Shown: positions 7,119-16,652 of the stretch, piece after piece
How positions within the stretch are numbered: position 1 is the stretch's first letter
Layout: every line of letters begins with the position of its first letter
NCBI RefSeq assembly: GCF_001570525.1
Contig: NZ_BBXC01000012.1
Coordinates: 314,576-378,575 of the forward strand
Direction of reading: 5' to 3'
Length of the DNA: 64,000 bases
Origin: Herbidospora sakaeratensis
GTDB lineage: Bacteria; Actinomycetota; Actinomycetes; Streptosporangiales; Streptosporangiaceae
The notes under the pieces: model-generated
Seen by the model: only the letters and a program-made list of their open reading frames with translations
What the model was told of the DNA's origin: nothing
Database searches by the model: none
Program-made: the position numbers and the translations under genes

Positions 7119-8688
7119 GGGTCGATTCTCCCGCCGGTTCCGCGGGAGCGGAACGCATGAACGTCACGATCAGCAGCGCGGCGAGGGCCATCAGGCCGCC
7201 GCAGGCCCACAACACGGCGTCCATGGCGTCGGCGAAGGCCGCGCGGCCGGCGTCGGCCCAGCCCGGCACACGCACCGCCGTCGCCACCGAGTCGCGCACC
7301 GGGGCGGGGGCGGCCGGGGGGAGCGCGTGGACGTACACGGAGGAGAGCAGGCTGCCCAGCCCGGCCACCCCGAACGCGCCGCCGGTCTGGCGGAGGGCCT
7401 GCAGGACGCCGTTGCCCATGCCGGTGCGGTCGGGCGGGAGGAGGGCGAGCAGGCCGTCCATGGCCGGGACCATGGTCAGGCCCACGCCGGCCCCGGCGAG
7501 GGCGAGCCAGGTCGCGGTGTACGGATAGTCGCCCGGCAGCACCGCCCCCGCCATCAGCCCGGCCGCCAGCAGGAGCAGGCCGGCGGCCATGATGACCCGC
7601 AGGCTCAGCCGCCTGATCAGGCGTTCGCCGGCCAGGCCGCCCGCCATCAGCCCGGCGACCATGGGCACGATGCGCAGCCCGGTGCCCATCGCGTCGAAGC
7701 CCTGGACGGCCTGGAGGTAGAGCGGCGCGACGAACAGCACGCCCATCATGCCGAGCGAGACCACGGTCGCGCCGAGGGCGCCCCAGACGAAGGTGCGGTC
7801 GCGGAACAGCCCCAGGTCCATCATCGGGGCCTGGGCGCGGGCCTCCACGCGTACGAAGAGAAAGAGGAGGAGGACCCCGGCGGCGATCGGCCCGAGCACC
7901 AGGGGAGAGCCCCAGCCCCGCACCGGCGCCTCGATGACGCCGAAGACCAGCGCGGCGAGGCCGGTCACCGACAGCAGGGTGCCGGGGACGTCGGCGGCCT
8001 TCTTCTGCGGATTGCGCGACTCCGGCACCAGGACCACCACCGCGACCAGCGCGATCACCACGGCGGGCAGGTTGATCAGGAAGATCGAGCCCCACCAGAA
8101 GTGGTCGAGCAGGTAGCCGCCGACGATCGGGCCGAGCGGCAGGCCCACGGCCATGCCGGCGGTGAAGACGGCGATCGCCCTGGCCCGCTCGGCGGGCGGG
8201 AAGATCGTCGGCAGGATCGACGTCGACAGCGGCGTGATCAGGGCCGCGCCCGCGCCCATGAGCGCCCGCCCGGCGATCAGCCACCCGGTCGAGTCGGCCA
8301 GCATCGCCATGGCCGACGCGACCCCGAACGCCACCAGCCCCGCGACCAGCAGCTTCTTGCGGCCGAACCGGTCGCCGAAGACCCCGGCGGGCAGCAGCAG
8401 GGCGGCGAACACGACGAGGTAGGCGTCGACGATCCACTGGAGTTCACCGGTGGTCGCGCCGAGGTCGACGGCGAGGGTGGGCAGCGCGACGTTGAGCACG
8501 GTCGCGTCGAGCCCGATCACGAGGACGGAGAGAACCAGGGCTGCGAGAGCCATGTACGGCCGAAGGCCGGGCTTGGCTCGAGTCTGGAACCTGCCGGAAG
8601 ACAGGGACCACCATCTGGAAGCGAGACGCTGGCGGCCGGAGGCCGACTGTGGCTCGCGTTCGGGAATCTGCCTAAAGGAAGTCGCCAT
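7096..8688 (-). CDS. DHA2-type MFS multidrug efflux transporter (14 helices)
   Basis: The protein (530 residues from this start) has about 14 hydrophobic helices. It carries the DHA2 hallmarks LVIGLDATVLNVALPTL at the first helix, ELQWIVDAYLV, motif A GDRFGRKKLLVAG, and the motif C-like GLPLGPIVGGYLL. Such transporters export drugs with the proton gradient. The first helix begins at an internal ATG at 8553. The ATG at 8688 follows a TTGACA/TACTAT promoter by six bases and would be a leaderless start, but the 45 extra residues are encoded by a hairpin repeat (8558-8676) and show no family resemblance. Both starts are possible; 8553 lacks a ribosome site. Cotranscribed with the overlapping TetR gene. 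Confidence 0.88.
   Translation of the reverse strand: MATSFRQIPEREPQSASGRQRLASRWWSLSSGRFQTRAKPGLRPYMALAALVLSVLVIGLDATVLNVALPTLAVDLGATTGELQWIVDAYLVVFAALLLPAGVFGDRFGRKKLLVAGLVAFGVASAMAMLADSTGWLIAGRALMGAGAALITPLSTSILPTIFPPAERARAIAVFTAGMAVGLPLGPIVGGYLLDHFWWGSIFLINLPAVVIALVAVVVLVPESRNPQKKAADVPGTLLSVTGLAALVFGVIEAPVRGWGSPLVLGPIAAGVLLLFLFVRVEARAQAPMMDLGLFRDRTFVWGALGATVVSLGMMGVLFVAPLYLQAVQGFDAMGTGLRIVPMVAGLMAGGLAGERLIRRLSLRVIMAAGLLLLAAGLMAGAVLPGDYPYTATWLALAGAGVGLTMVPAMDGLLALLPPDRTGMGNGVLQALRQTGGAFGVAGLGSLLSSVYVHALPPAAPAPVRDSVATAVRVPGWADAGRAAFADAMDAVLWACGGLMALAALLIVTFMRSAPAEPAGESTHELAGTA
8558..8600 (+). repeat. degenerate copy of hairpin repeat (copy C)
   Basis: GGCCGAAGGCC followed by TTGGCTCGAG, GGAACCTGCC resembles the adjacent copy A (8623-8676) in order and spacing of its blocks. 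It ends just upstream of the internal ATG of the efflux gene. Relationship to copy A is an inference from by-eye alignment. Confidence 0.45.
8623..8676 (+). repeat. 54-bp dispersed hairpin repeat (copy A)
   Basis: GAGACGC, then CGGCC-GGA-GGCCG (a perfect 5-bp hairpin), then GTGGCTCGCG and GGAATCTGCC. It matches 36855-36907 (copy B) at nearly 90 percent of positions by eye. Both copies lie at the 5' end of an MFS transporter gene in the same orientation relative to the gene. Confidence 0.8.
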
Positions 8689-8725
8689 AATTTGATAGTA
8701 GCTCTCAAAAAGTAGTTACTGTCAA
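8689..8725 (-). promoter_or_regulatory. leaderless promoter and TetR-type operator of efflux gene
   Basis: On the minus strand, TTGACA (8725-8720) and TACTAT (8700-8695) are separated by 19 bases, and the ATG at 8688 follows the -10 by six bases, so the transcript would begin at or near the start codon. Between the hexamers, next to the -35, lies the palindrome AGTA-GT-TACT (8711-8720), with a related AGTA-GC-TCTC half beside it (8697-8706). This is a good candidate operator for the TetR repressor. Confidence 0.6.
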
Positions 8726-8749
8726 TATCGGCCTGCGTCGTAAGCAACG

Positions 8750-8767
8750 ATGTAATGTTGATTACAT
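8750..8767. promoter_or_regulatory. palindromic operator overlapping a start codon
   Basis: ATGTAAT-GTTG-ATTACAT is a perfect 7-bp inverted repeat with a 4-base spacer. It overlaps the first two bases of the ATG of the following gene and contains a -10-like TAATGT seven bases before it. A bound protein would block both transcription and a leaderless start. Confidence 0.65.
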
Positions 8768-9275
8768 GAGTGCAGAAGCCGAGTGGTTCGCCCACCGCCT
8801 CCCCGAGACCTGGTTCACCGAGCGCCCCGAGGTCGTCGTCGACCGCGAGGAGATCACCGTCATCGGCGCGCTTCCCCCGCTGACCGTGACCGAGGGTCTG
8901 CCCGACCCCGAGCGGGCCGCCGCCGAGGAGGGCTACGTCGAGCGCTTCCGCGAGGAGACCCGCGAGCGCCGCATCGAGATCGCCCGCCAGGCCGAGCACC
9001 GCTTCCGCCGGAAGGTCTCCTGGGGGGTGCAGATCGGCGGCGACGTCGTGATGTTCACCACACTCTCCGTCCCGGTCATGACCCGGCTGCGGCAGGGCGA
9101 ACGGCAGGTGCTCGACACGCTCGTCGCCGCCGGGGTCGCGCGCAGCCGCTCCGACGCCCTCGCCTGGTGTGTGCGCCTGGTCGGCCGCCACACCGACACC
9201 TGGCTCGCTGACCTGCGCGATGCCCTTCAGGCGGTCGACCGCGTGCGGGCCGCGGGCCCCGGCGGAGTGGACTGA
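8766..9275 (+). CDS. unknown protein with ribbon-helix-helix-like C-terminus
   Basis: The 169-residue protein is rich in Arg and Glu in the middle (residues about 45-80, likely helical). Its C-terminal third contains VMFTTLSVPVM, a possible beta strand, followed by LDTLVAAGVARSRSDALAWC, which resembles the helix-turn-helix of CopG/MetJ-type repressors. There is no ribosome site; the ATG follows a -10-like TAATGT by seven bases, so it is probably leaderless. A perfect palindrome covers the start, which suggests autoregulation. It diverges from the efflux pump operon across only 77 bp. The DNA-binding role is inferred, not shown. Confidence 0.65.
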   Translation: MSAEAEWFAHRLPETWFTERPEVVVDREEITVIGALPPLTVTEGLPDPERAAAEEGYVERFREETRERRIEIARQAEHRFRRKVSWGVQIGGDVVMFTTLSVPVMTRLRQGERQVLDTLVAAGVARSRSDALAWCVRLVGRHTDTWLADLRDALQAVDRVRAAGPGGVD

Positions 9276-9287
9276 ACCAATTCGTCG

Positions 9288-9303
9288 AATGGTCTAAACC
9301 ATT
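9288..9303. promoter_or_regulatory. DasR-box-like (dre) site 1
   Basis: AATGGTCTAAACCATT is an inverted repeat that matches 13 of 16 positions of the published DasR consensus ACTGGTCTAGACCACT. DasR is a GntR/HutC-family repressor that responds to amino-sugar phosphates in streptomycetes. The core GTCTAAAC also fits the general HutC pattern GTNTANAC. Confidence 0.5.
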
Positions 9304-9308
9304 CATTA

Positions 9309-9320
9309 TGGCCTATACCA
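9309..9320. promoter_or_regulatory. degenerate DasR-box-like site 2
   Basis: TGGCCTATACCA matches 10 of 12 core positions of TGGTCTAGACCA. Its core starts 19 bases after that of site 1, about two helical turns, which would place bound dimers on the same DNA face. Confidence 0.35.
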
Positions 9321-9436
9321 ATGTTTAGTCGGGTATCTACGGGAAAGAGGGTGGCCGCACAATTTGAAATGGTTCGTCAGGGGTAAGCTCCTCCCATCAT
9401 CCACTCGCTGACCAGCGGTTGTGGTGGCGAATACGC

Positions 9437-9452
9437 ACTGGTCCACACCAAT
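9437..9452. promoter_or_regulatory. DasR-box-like (dre) site 3
   Basis: ACTGGTCCACACCAAT matches 13 of 16 positions of the DasR consensus and lies 65 bases before the pckG start, near where a promoter or early leader would be. Confidence 0.45.
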
Positions 9453-9517
9453 TGGATTTAGTGGGTAATCGTCGCGGATGATGAATTGGCCCTGACGTAC
9501 ATTAAGGAGCCGACCTC

Positions 9518-11311
<1,794 letters not shown>

Positions 11312-11360
11312 CCCACCGAGCAGGAGTCCCGCCAACGACGTCGGGCCTCCCCCATTACGA

Positions 11361-11392
11361 ACGGCCCGCGCCGCCACGGCGGCGCGGGCCGT
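11361..11392 (+). terminator. GC-rich terminator hairpin after pckG
   Basis: ACGGCCCGCGCCGCC (11361-11375) and GGCGGCGCGGGCCGT (11378-11392) are perfectly complementary over 15 bases. The nominal 2-base spacer means the innermost pairs open to form the loop. There is no T-run, as is common in high-GC actinomycetes. Confidence 0.75.
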
Positions 11393-11506
11393 CTCGTGCT
11401 TGGGAGGGAGACGATCGCCCGCATTTAGGCTGATGCGCGAACCGCAGCCCCCATGGGATCGTCTAATCGGTTGAACTCTCCCTCGGAGTCGTCCCCTGGA
11501 GGCGGC

Positions 11507-12460
11507 ATGGGCTCCCTTTTGCTCTTCATCCTCGCGTCCGTCGCGTCCGTCGTGGTCTTCCGTCAGGCGGGACGGGTGAAGAAGGAACAGCGCCGGGTCA
11601 AAGCCGGCGGCTACCATCCCGCGGGCCCCCTCGACCCCTACTCGCTGGCCTTTCTCGCCGGCGGCCCGCGCCGGGTGGTGAACACGGCGGTCGCCGTGCT
11701 CGTGTCCCAGGGGCGGGTGCGCATCTCCCGCGACGGGACCGTCACGGCGGTGCGGGGCATCGCCGGGGCGCCCGCCGAGCGGATCGAGCAGGAGGTGCTC
11801 GATCTGGCGGCCGGGACCAACGGGCGGTCGCTGGCCGACGTCCGGCGGACCGCCGCCGTGGGCCCGGCCGTGACGGGCATCGACTACGGGCTGCGCGGCC
11901 AGGGCCTCGTGGTGGCCGAGTCGGCGCTCACGCTGGCCCGGCGGGCCAACTCCAAGTTGCGCTGGATGGTGGCCATCCCAGGACTGTTCGTGCCGGTCAG
12001 CATCGTGACGATGGTGCTGGGCTGGTTCGACGCCCTGGTCTGGAACGTGCTGACGCTGGTGATCTCGACGCTGACGTGGATCATCGCGCTGGCGATCTCG
12101 TCCGGGCACGCCAAGGAGAACCGCAGCGTGCTGACCGACGCCGGGCACGCCGCGCTCAAGTCAGCCATGGCGCGCTACCCGCGCACCCGTGAACTCGCCT
12201 ACGCCCACAACAGCGGCAACGACAGCACCCTCGCCCTCTACGGCATCGCCATCTACACCGGGCCGGGCCACGCCGAACTCCAGAACGGCAGCGGGTGCGG
12301 GGCCGGGGCGTGCGGCGGGCCGTCCGGCTCCGACTCCGGGTGGGGTTCGGGCTCCGACTTCGGCGGCGGCGACTTCGGCGGCGGCGGTGGGGGCGACTCC
12401 GGTGGCGGGTCGAGCTGCGGCGGTGGTGGTTGCGGCGGAGGCTGCGGTGGCGGCAGCTGA
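11507..12460 (+). CDS. TIGR04222-type membrane protein with Gly/Cys-rich tail
   Basis: This 317-residue protein has an N-terminal hydrophobic segment (about 3-18), the family segment [21 protein letters not shown] (split around residues 45-65), two further membrane helices (about 150-190), and a C-terminal tail of about 60 residues made almost entirely of Gly, Ser, Asp and Cys, with five cysteines ([11 protein letters not shown] and [16 protein letters not shown]). I chose the ATG preceded by GGAGG; an in-frame ATG lies at 11453. Its 3' end overlaps the DUF692 gene by 14 bp. The tail resembles a RiPP core, so this protein may be the substrate of the DUF692 enzyme; that is inference from context. 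Confidence 0.8.
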   Translation: MGSLLLFILASVASVVVFRQAGRVKKEQRRVKAGGYHPAGPLDPYSLAFLAGGPRRVVNTAVAVLVSQGRVRISRDGTVTAVRGIAGAPAERIEQEVLDLAAGTNGRSLADVRRTAAVGPAVTGIDYGLRGQGLVVAESALTLARRANSKLRWMVAIPGLFVPVSIVTMVLGWFDALVWNVLTLVISTLTWIIALAISSGHAKENRSVLTDAGHAALKSAMARYPRTRELAYAHNSGNDSTLALYGIAIYTGPGHAELQNGSGCGAGACGGPSGSDSGWGSGSDFGGGDFGGGGGGDSGGGSSCGGGGCGGGCGGGS

Positions 12461-13259
12461 CCGGCTCGGGGTCGGCATCGGCTGGCGGTCGGAAATCGAC
12501 CTGACCGTCGAGCACCTGCCCGGGGTCGAGTTCACCGAGGTCATCGCCGAGACGGTCAACCCCGGCCGGGTGCCCGAATCGTTGCGGGTGCTGCGCGCCC
12601 GGGGCGTCCCGGTGATCCCCCACGGGGTGGCGCTCGGCCTCGGCGGAGCCGAACGGCCCGACCAGTCCCGGCTCGACCATCTGGCCGCCGCCGCCCAGGC
12701 CCTCGGGTCTCCGCTGGTGTCCGAGCATCTCGCGTACGTCCGCTCGGGCGACCTCGAAGCCGGGCACCTGCTGCCGGTGCCGCGCACCCGCGACGCGCTG
12801 GCCGTGATCGTGGAGAACGTGCGGATCGCCCTCGACTGCCTGCCGGTGCCGCTGGCCCTGGAGAACGTCGCGGCCCTGTTCGGCTGGCCCGGCGACGAGC
12901 TGACCGAGGCCCAGTTCCTCGGCGAGCTGGTCGAGCGGACCGGGGTGAAGCTGCTGATCGACGTGGCCAACCTCTACACCAACCAGGTCAACCTGGGCCT
13001 CGACGCGGTCAAGGCCCTCGACGCGCTGCCGCTCGAACACGTCGCCTACGTCCACGTCGCCGGCGGCCACGGCCACGGCGACGTGTGGCACGACACCCAC
13101 ACGGCCTCCCCGCCGGAGGAGGTCCTCGACCTGCTGGCCGAACTCTGCGCCCGGCACCGGCCCCCGGGCGCCCTGCTCGAATGGGACGCCGACTATCCGA
13201 GCGACGCCGATCTGTCGGCCGAACTCGACCGCATCAGGGCGGCGATGGGCCGTGGCTGA
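12447..13259 (+). CDS. DUF692 (MNIO) multinuclear iron oxidative enzyme
   Basis: DUF692 enzymes such as MbnB, TglH and BufB use two or three irons to oxidatively remodel cysteines or other residues of peptides. The 270-residue TIM-barrel-type protein keeps the expected ligand-bearing motifs: E35 in EVIAETV, H59 in [10 protein letters not shown]94 in [38 protein letters not shown] and [10 protein letters not shown]. The GTG start has GGAGG six bases upstream, inside the end of the TIGR04222 gene, so the two are translationally coupled. A small third gene follows 41 bases later. MNIO enzymes usually need a partner protein for substrate recognition, which the third gene may supply. Confidence 0.88.
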   Translation: MAAADRLGVGIGWRSEIDLTVEHLPGVEFTEVIAETVNPGRVPESLRVLRARGVPVIPHGVALGLGGAERPDQSRLDHLAAAAQALGSPLVSEHLAYVRSGDLEAGHLLPVPRTRDALAVIVENVRIALDCLPVPLALENVAALFGWPGDELTEAQFLGELVERTGVKLLIDVANLYTNQVNLGLDAVKALDALPLEHVAYVHVAGGHGHGDVWHDTHTASPPEEVLDLLAELCARHRPPGALLEWDADYPSDADLSAELDRIRAAMGRG

Positions 13260-13300
13260 GCGAAACAGGCGGCCGGGCGGAGCCGTAACGGAGCGGACGA

Positions 13301-13663
13301 ATGCATGACCCCCGCGCCCGGCTCGCCGAGCAGCAGAGAGCCCTGCTGTCGGCCCTGGTCGCCGGGGCCGCGCCGCCCGAGGGGTTCGACGCCGAGCGGC
13401 TGCGGATCCAGGCCGGAAGCCTGATCGCCAAGCGGCGGGGGCTGGTCGCGGTGGCCCGGCCCGAGGTGGTCGAGGCGCTCGGGGGCGCCTTCGCCCGGGA
13501 GTTCCACGCCTACGCTTCCGGTCGGCCGAAACCCCAGGGCGGCTCGCGGGCCGACGCGGCGGCGTTCGCCGACTGGTTGCGAGGCCGCGGGCTCCTCGAT
13601 TTGGAGCCCCAGCAAAAGAGACACTGGTGGCGTCTCACCTCAAAAAGGGATCAATCACGGTAG
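13301..13663 (+). CDS. small partner-like protein downstream of DUF692 gene
   Basis: This 120-residue protein begins RARLAEQQRALLSALVAG and has AERLRIQAGSLIAKRR (about 38-53) and a Trp-rich basic end (KRHWWRLTSKRDQSR). The LAEQQ..LL.ALV pattern and the following helix resemble the N-terminal part of DUF2063-type proteins, which act as substrate-binding partners of MNIO enzymes; similarity is by eye only. It starts at ATG with GGAG seven bases upstream and lies 41 bases after the DUF692 stop on the same strand. No membrane segment. I infer a role as the third component of the TIGR04222/DUF692 system. Confidence 0.7.
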   Translation: MHDPRARLAEQQRALLSALVAGAAPPEGFDAERLRIQAGSLIAKRRGLVAVARPEVVEALGGAFAREFHAYASGRPKPQGGSRADAAAFADWLRGRGLLDLEPQQKRHWWRLTSKRDQSR

Positions 13664-13703
13664 AACCGGTTTGCGGGGGTCCGCCCGGGATACCCTCTGT
13701 GGC

Positions 13704-14264
13704 GTGGGTGGACTACGGTGCGTTGATGGGTCGTACCTGACGGTTGATCCCGTGGCATGCCGCGACAGCGCCGGGGTGCCCTACGAGGTCACGCTGGAGT
13801 TGTTCCGCGACGGCGTGGCCTACGGCTCGGTCGGGGAGCGCTGCGGCTGGTTCCTGGCCCGCCTGGCCCGGTCGGTGGCCGAGGCCCGGGAGTGCCAGCT
13901 CGCCTGGAGCGATCCCGACGACCGGTTTCCCGGAGAGGCCGACGAGGCGGAGCTGTTCGGGTTCCGCTACCGGAGCCGCACCGACGTCGTGGGCGGCGGG
14001 GAGCTGCGCTGCCAGCTGCGGCTCATCCCCGTCTGGGTGCCCGGCCGGGGTTCGACCGGCCGCTGGCGGCTGACCCGGCGGGCCTGTGTCGAGGCGTGGG
14101 GCGCTCCGGGCGTCGGGCTGCGCGCGGTGGTCACTTCCGGAGAACTCCTGATGTTCCTGATGTCTCTCGTGACAGAAGCAGAAGTCCGGCTTGGCGCCCA
14201 ATATGGGATGGAACGTAACAGCTCCCTCATTTCGGGAGCGGGGATGGCATCTCGCCCCCGATAA
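13704..14264 (+). CDS. hypothetical cytoplasmic protein
   Basis: I do not recognise this protein of about 186 residues. The frame stays open from at least 13671. No start has a ribosome site; I chose the GTG that lies seven bases after TACCCT, a possible -10, as a leaderless start. The body (SAGVPYEVTLELFRDGVAYG, WFLARLARSVAEARECQLAW) alternates beta and helix patterns; there is no membrane segment. It lies 40 bases downstream of the DUF692 partner gene on the same strand but appears to have its own promoter. Function unknown. Confidence 0.55.
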   Translation: MGGLRCVDGSYLTVDPVACRDSAGVPYEVTLELFRDGVAYGSVGERCGWFLARLARSVAEARECQLAWSDPDDRFPGEADEAELFGFRYRSRTDVVGGGELRCQLRLIPVWVPGRGSTGRWRLTRRACVEAWGAPGVGLRAVVTSGELLMFLMSLVTEAEVRLGAQYGMERNSSLISGAGMASRPR

Positions 14265-14320
14265 TTGCTTGACCATGTCTGTCATGCGACAGCGGGCTCA
14301 GGCGAATCACCGGGGGAGTC

Positions 14321-15082
14321 ATGGACCTGCGCGATCTTGTTTACAAGGTGTACGAACGCAGGCTCGAACGAAAGCTCACCTCGATCCAGGCCCCCCGCCA
14401 CGTCGGCGTGATCGTCGACGGCAACCGCCGCTGGGCCCGCTCGAACGGCCATGAGGACGTCCGCCACGGCCACCAGAAGGGCGCCGACAAGATCTCCGAG
14501 CTCCTCGTGTGGTGCAAGGAGGCCGGCGTCGAATACGTCACCCTGTGGCTCCTGTCGACCGACAACCTCTCGCGGGACAAGAAGGAGCTCGAACCGCTCC
14601 TCCAGGTGATCGAGAACCTGGTCGACGACCTGGTCGAGCAGGGGTGGCACGTCAAGCCCATGGGATCGCTGGACCTGCTGCCCGATCACACGGCCCATGT
14701 CCTGAAAAATGCGAAAGAGGCAACATCACACCGGCCTGGGCTGATTGTGAACGTGGCCGTTGGGTATGGAGGAAGACGTGAGATCGCTGATGCGGTGCGC
14801 TCCCTCCTCCAGGAGCACGCCAGCAAGGGGGCGAGCATCGAAGACCTCGTGGAGGTCCTCGATGTGGAGCACATCGCTGAGCATCTCTACACGCGCGGCC
14901 TGCCCGATCCGGATCTTGTCATCCGGACCTCGGGAGAGCAGCGACTCTCCGGATTCCTGCTGTGGCAGAGTGCCCACTCCGAGTTCTACTTCTGCGAGGC
15001 CTACTGGCCCGATTTCCGCAGAGTGGACTTTCTGCGCGCACTCCGCGCCTACGCCGCGCGTAACCGTCGGTACGGCTCCTGA
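14321..15082 (+). CDS. uppS: cis-prenyl diphosphate synthase (UppS family)
   Basis: The enzyme condenses isopentenyl diphosphate onto an allylic diphosphate with cis geometry to make polyprenyl carriers for cell-wall synthesis, or a short Z,E precursor. The 253-residue protein has VDGNRRWARSNG with catalytic Asp33, the hydrophobic tunnel segment EYVTLWLLSTDNLSR, and the C-terminal signature DLVIRTSGEQRLSGFLLWQ. Actinobacteria often encode two such enzymes, a long-chain synthase and a Z-farnesyl diphosphate synthase like Rv1086; which this is cannot be decided here. ATG start with GGGGGAG upstream. The PIN-PhoH gene follows on the same strand. Confidence 0.88.
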   Translation: MDLRDLVYKVYERRLERKLTSIQAPRHVGVIVDGNRRWARSNGHEDVRHGHQKGADKISELLVWCKEAGVEYVTLWLLSTDNLSRDKKELEPLLQVIENLVDDLVEQGWHVKPMGSLDLLPDHTAHVLKNAKEATSHRPGLIVNVAVGYGGRREIADAVRSLLQEHASKGASIEDLVEVLDVEHIAEHLYTRGLPDPDLVIRTSGEQRLSGFLLWQSAHSEFYFCEAYWPDFRRVDFLRALRAYAARNRRYGS

Positions 15083-15315
15083 AACGGCACGTGAACACCC
15101 CCTTTCGGACAGGATTGGAGCGTTGGCGCGGGGGGATTCAGGACGTACCGTAAGACGTGAGCATCCACGCTCACCTCGGGAGAGGGCCCGTTCTTGCGTC
15201 TTGATGACTTCGCAGGTGGGGCCGGTTCCCGGCACCGCCGTGAAGGCGTCCGGGCCCGGTCCGTTCACCACCAGTCAAGGCAGGGCGCCGACCCCCGGCG
15301 CCCGGGGGAGAACGC
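15083..15315 (+). promoter_or_regulatory. spacer upstream of PIN-PhoH gene
   Basis: These 233 bases contain an inverted repeat GTGAGC (15157-15162) / GCTCAC (15169-15174) and the GGGGGAG ribosome site of the PhoH gene. In mycobacteria a small antitoxin gene sits here; I find only weak candidate frames (for example one starting at 15194) and none I can support. Confidence 0.35.
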
Positions 15316-16650
15316 GTGGCATTGTCCAACCCGTCCATGTCCGGTCACTCGTCTGGCACCTCCCGGCGCACGTACATCCTGGACACCTCTGTCCTGCTCG
15401 CCGACCCGGCCGCGATGAGCCGGTTCGACGAACATGAAGTGGTGCTCCCCGTTGTCGTGATCACAGAGCTGGAAGGTAAGCGGCACCATCCCGAACTGGG
15501 ATACTTCGCCCGCAAAGCCCTGCGATTCCTGGACGATCTGCGTGTCCAGCACGGCCGTCTCGACGAGCCGATCCCGATGGGTGAGGGAACCATCAGGGTC
15601 GAGCTCAACCACAGCGACCCGTCCGGCCTGCCGGCCGGGTTCCGGCTGGGCGACAACGACACGCGCATCCTCACCGTCGCGCAGAACCTGGCGTCCGAGG
15701 GCTACGACGTCGTGCTGGTCTCCAAAGACCTGCCGATGCGCATCAAGGCCGCCTCGATCGGCCTGGCCGCCGAGGAATACCGAGCAGAGCTGGTCGCCGA
15801 GTCCGATGAGAGCTGGACCGGCATGGACGAGCTCCAGGTCACCACGGAAGACGTGGAGGCGCTCTTCGAACACGGCTCGACCGAGCTCGAAGAGGCCCGC
15901 GACCTGCCGACCCACACGGGTCTGCGGCTGCTGACCAGCAAGGGTTCCGCGCTCGGCAGGGTGCTCCCGGACAAGTCGGTGCGCCTGGTGCGCGGCGACC
16001 GCGAGGTGTTCGGCCTCCACGGCCGCAGCGCCGAGCAGCGCATCGCGCTCGACCTGCTGATGGACCCGGAGATCGGGATCGTCTCGCTGGGCGGCCGGGC
16101 CGGCACCGGCAAGTCGGCGCTGGCGCTCTGCGCCGGTCTCGAGGCCGTGCTCGAACGCCGGCAGCACCGCAAGGTCATCGTCTTCCGCCCGCTCTACGCG
16201 GTCGGCGGCCAGGACCTCGGCTACCTGCCCGGCACCGAGAACGAGAAGATGGGCCCGTGGGCCCAGGCCGTCTACGACACCCTGGGCGCGGTGACCACGC
16301 CCGAGGTGATCGAGGAGGTCCTCGACCGGGGCATGCTGGAAGTGCTGCCGCTGACCCACATCCGCGGCCGGTCGCTCCACGACGCGTTCGTGATCGTCGA
16401 CGAGGCGCAGTCGCTGGAACGCGGCGTGCTGCTGACGGTGTTGTCCCGCATCGGCGCCAACTCGCGGGTCGTGCTGACCCACGACATCGCCCAGCGCGAC
16501 AACCTGCGGGTCGGCCGCCACGACGGCGTGGTCGCCGTGGTCGAGAAGCTGAAGGGCCACCCGCTCTTCGCCCACGTCACCCTGACGCGTTCGGAACGCT
16601 CCCCGATCGCCGCCCTGGTGACCGAGATGCTCGAAGACATCACCCCGTAG
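15316..16650 (+). CDS. phoH2: PIN-PhoH fusion protein (PhoH2 type)
   Basis: PhoH2 proteins join an N-terminal PIN ribonuclease to a PhoH helicase-like ATPase; the mycobacterial homologue unwinds and cleaves RNA and acts as a toxin. In this 444-residue protein, the PIN domain (about 18-150) shows acidic residues in [23 protein letters not shown] and [12 protein letters not shown]. The ATPase (about 240-440) has Walker [13 protein letters not shown] near residue 260 and Walker [11 protein letters not shown]. The GTG start has GGGGGAG five bases upstream. No convincing antitoxin gene precedes it. Confidence 0.92.
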   Translation: MALSNPSMSGHSSGTSRRTYILDTSVLLADPAAMSRFDEHEVVLPVVVITELEGKRHHPELGYFARKALRFLDDLRVQHGRLDEPIPMGEGTIRVELNHSDPSGLPAGFRLGDNDTRILTVAQNLASEGYDVVLVSKDLPMRIKAASIGLAAEEYRAELVAESDESWTGMDELQVTTEDVEALFEHGSTELEEARDLPTHTGLRLLTSKGSALGRVLPDKSVRLVRGDREVFGLHGRSAEQRIALDLLMDPEIGIVSLGGRAGTGKSALALCAGLEAVLERRQHRKVIVFRPLYAVGGQDLGYLPGTENEKMGPWAQAVYDTLGAVTTPEVIEEVLDRGMLEVLPLTHIRGRSLHDAFVIVDEAQSLERGVLLTVLSRIGANSRVVLTHDIAQRDNLRVGRHDGVVAVVEKLKGHPLFAHVTLTRSERSPIAALVTEMLEDITP

Positions 16651-16652
16651 GA

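Larger units (their letters stand above)
9276..9517 (+). promoter_or_regulatory. pckG regulatory region
   Basis: This 242-bp spacer precedes pckG, is notably AT-richer than its surroundings and holds three operator-like sites (9288-9303, 9309-9320, 9437-9452) and the AAGGAG ribosome site (9504-9509). No coding potential was seen. The core promoter was not assigned with confidence. Confidence 0.6.

Noticed and set aside
7090-8715. Very long plus-strand frame opposite the efflux gene
   Set aside because: Composition is Gly/Arg/His/Gln-rich as expected for the complement of a GC-rich membrane protein gene; the minus strand shows clear MFS motifs.
13667-13703. Longer start for the 13.7-kb hypothetical gene
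   Set aside because: The ATG-like start at 13671 falls in the likely promoter region; the later GTG fits a leaderless start better, although this remains uncertain.
15194-15418. Possible antitoxin gene overlapping the PIN-PhoH start
   Set aside because: No ribosome site, Arg/Pro/His-rich composition typical of an out-of-frame reading, and large overlap with the PhoH gene.
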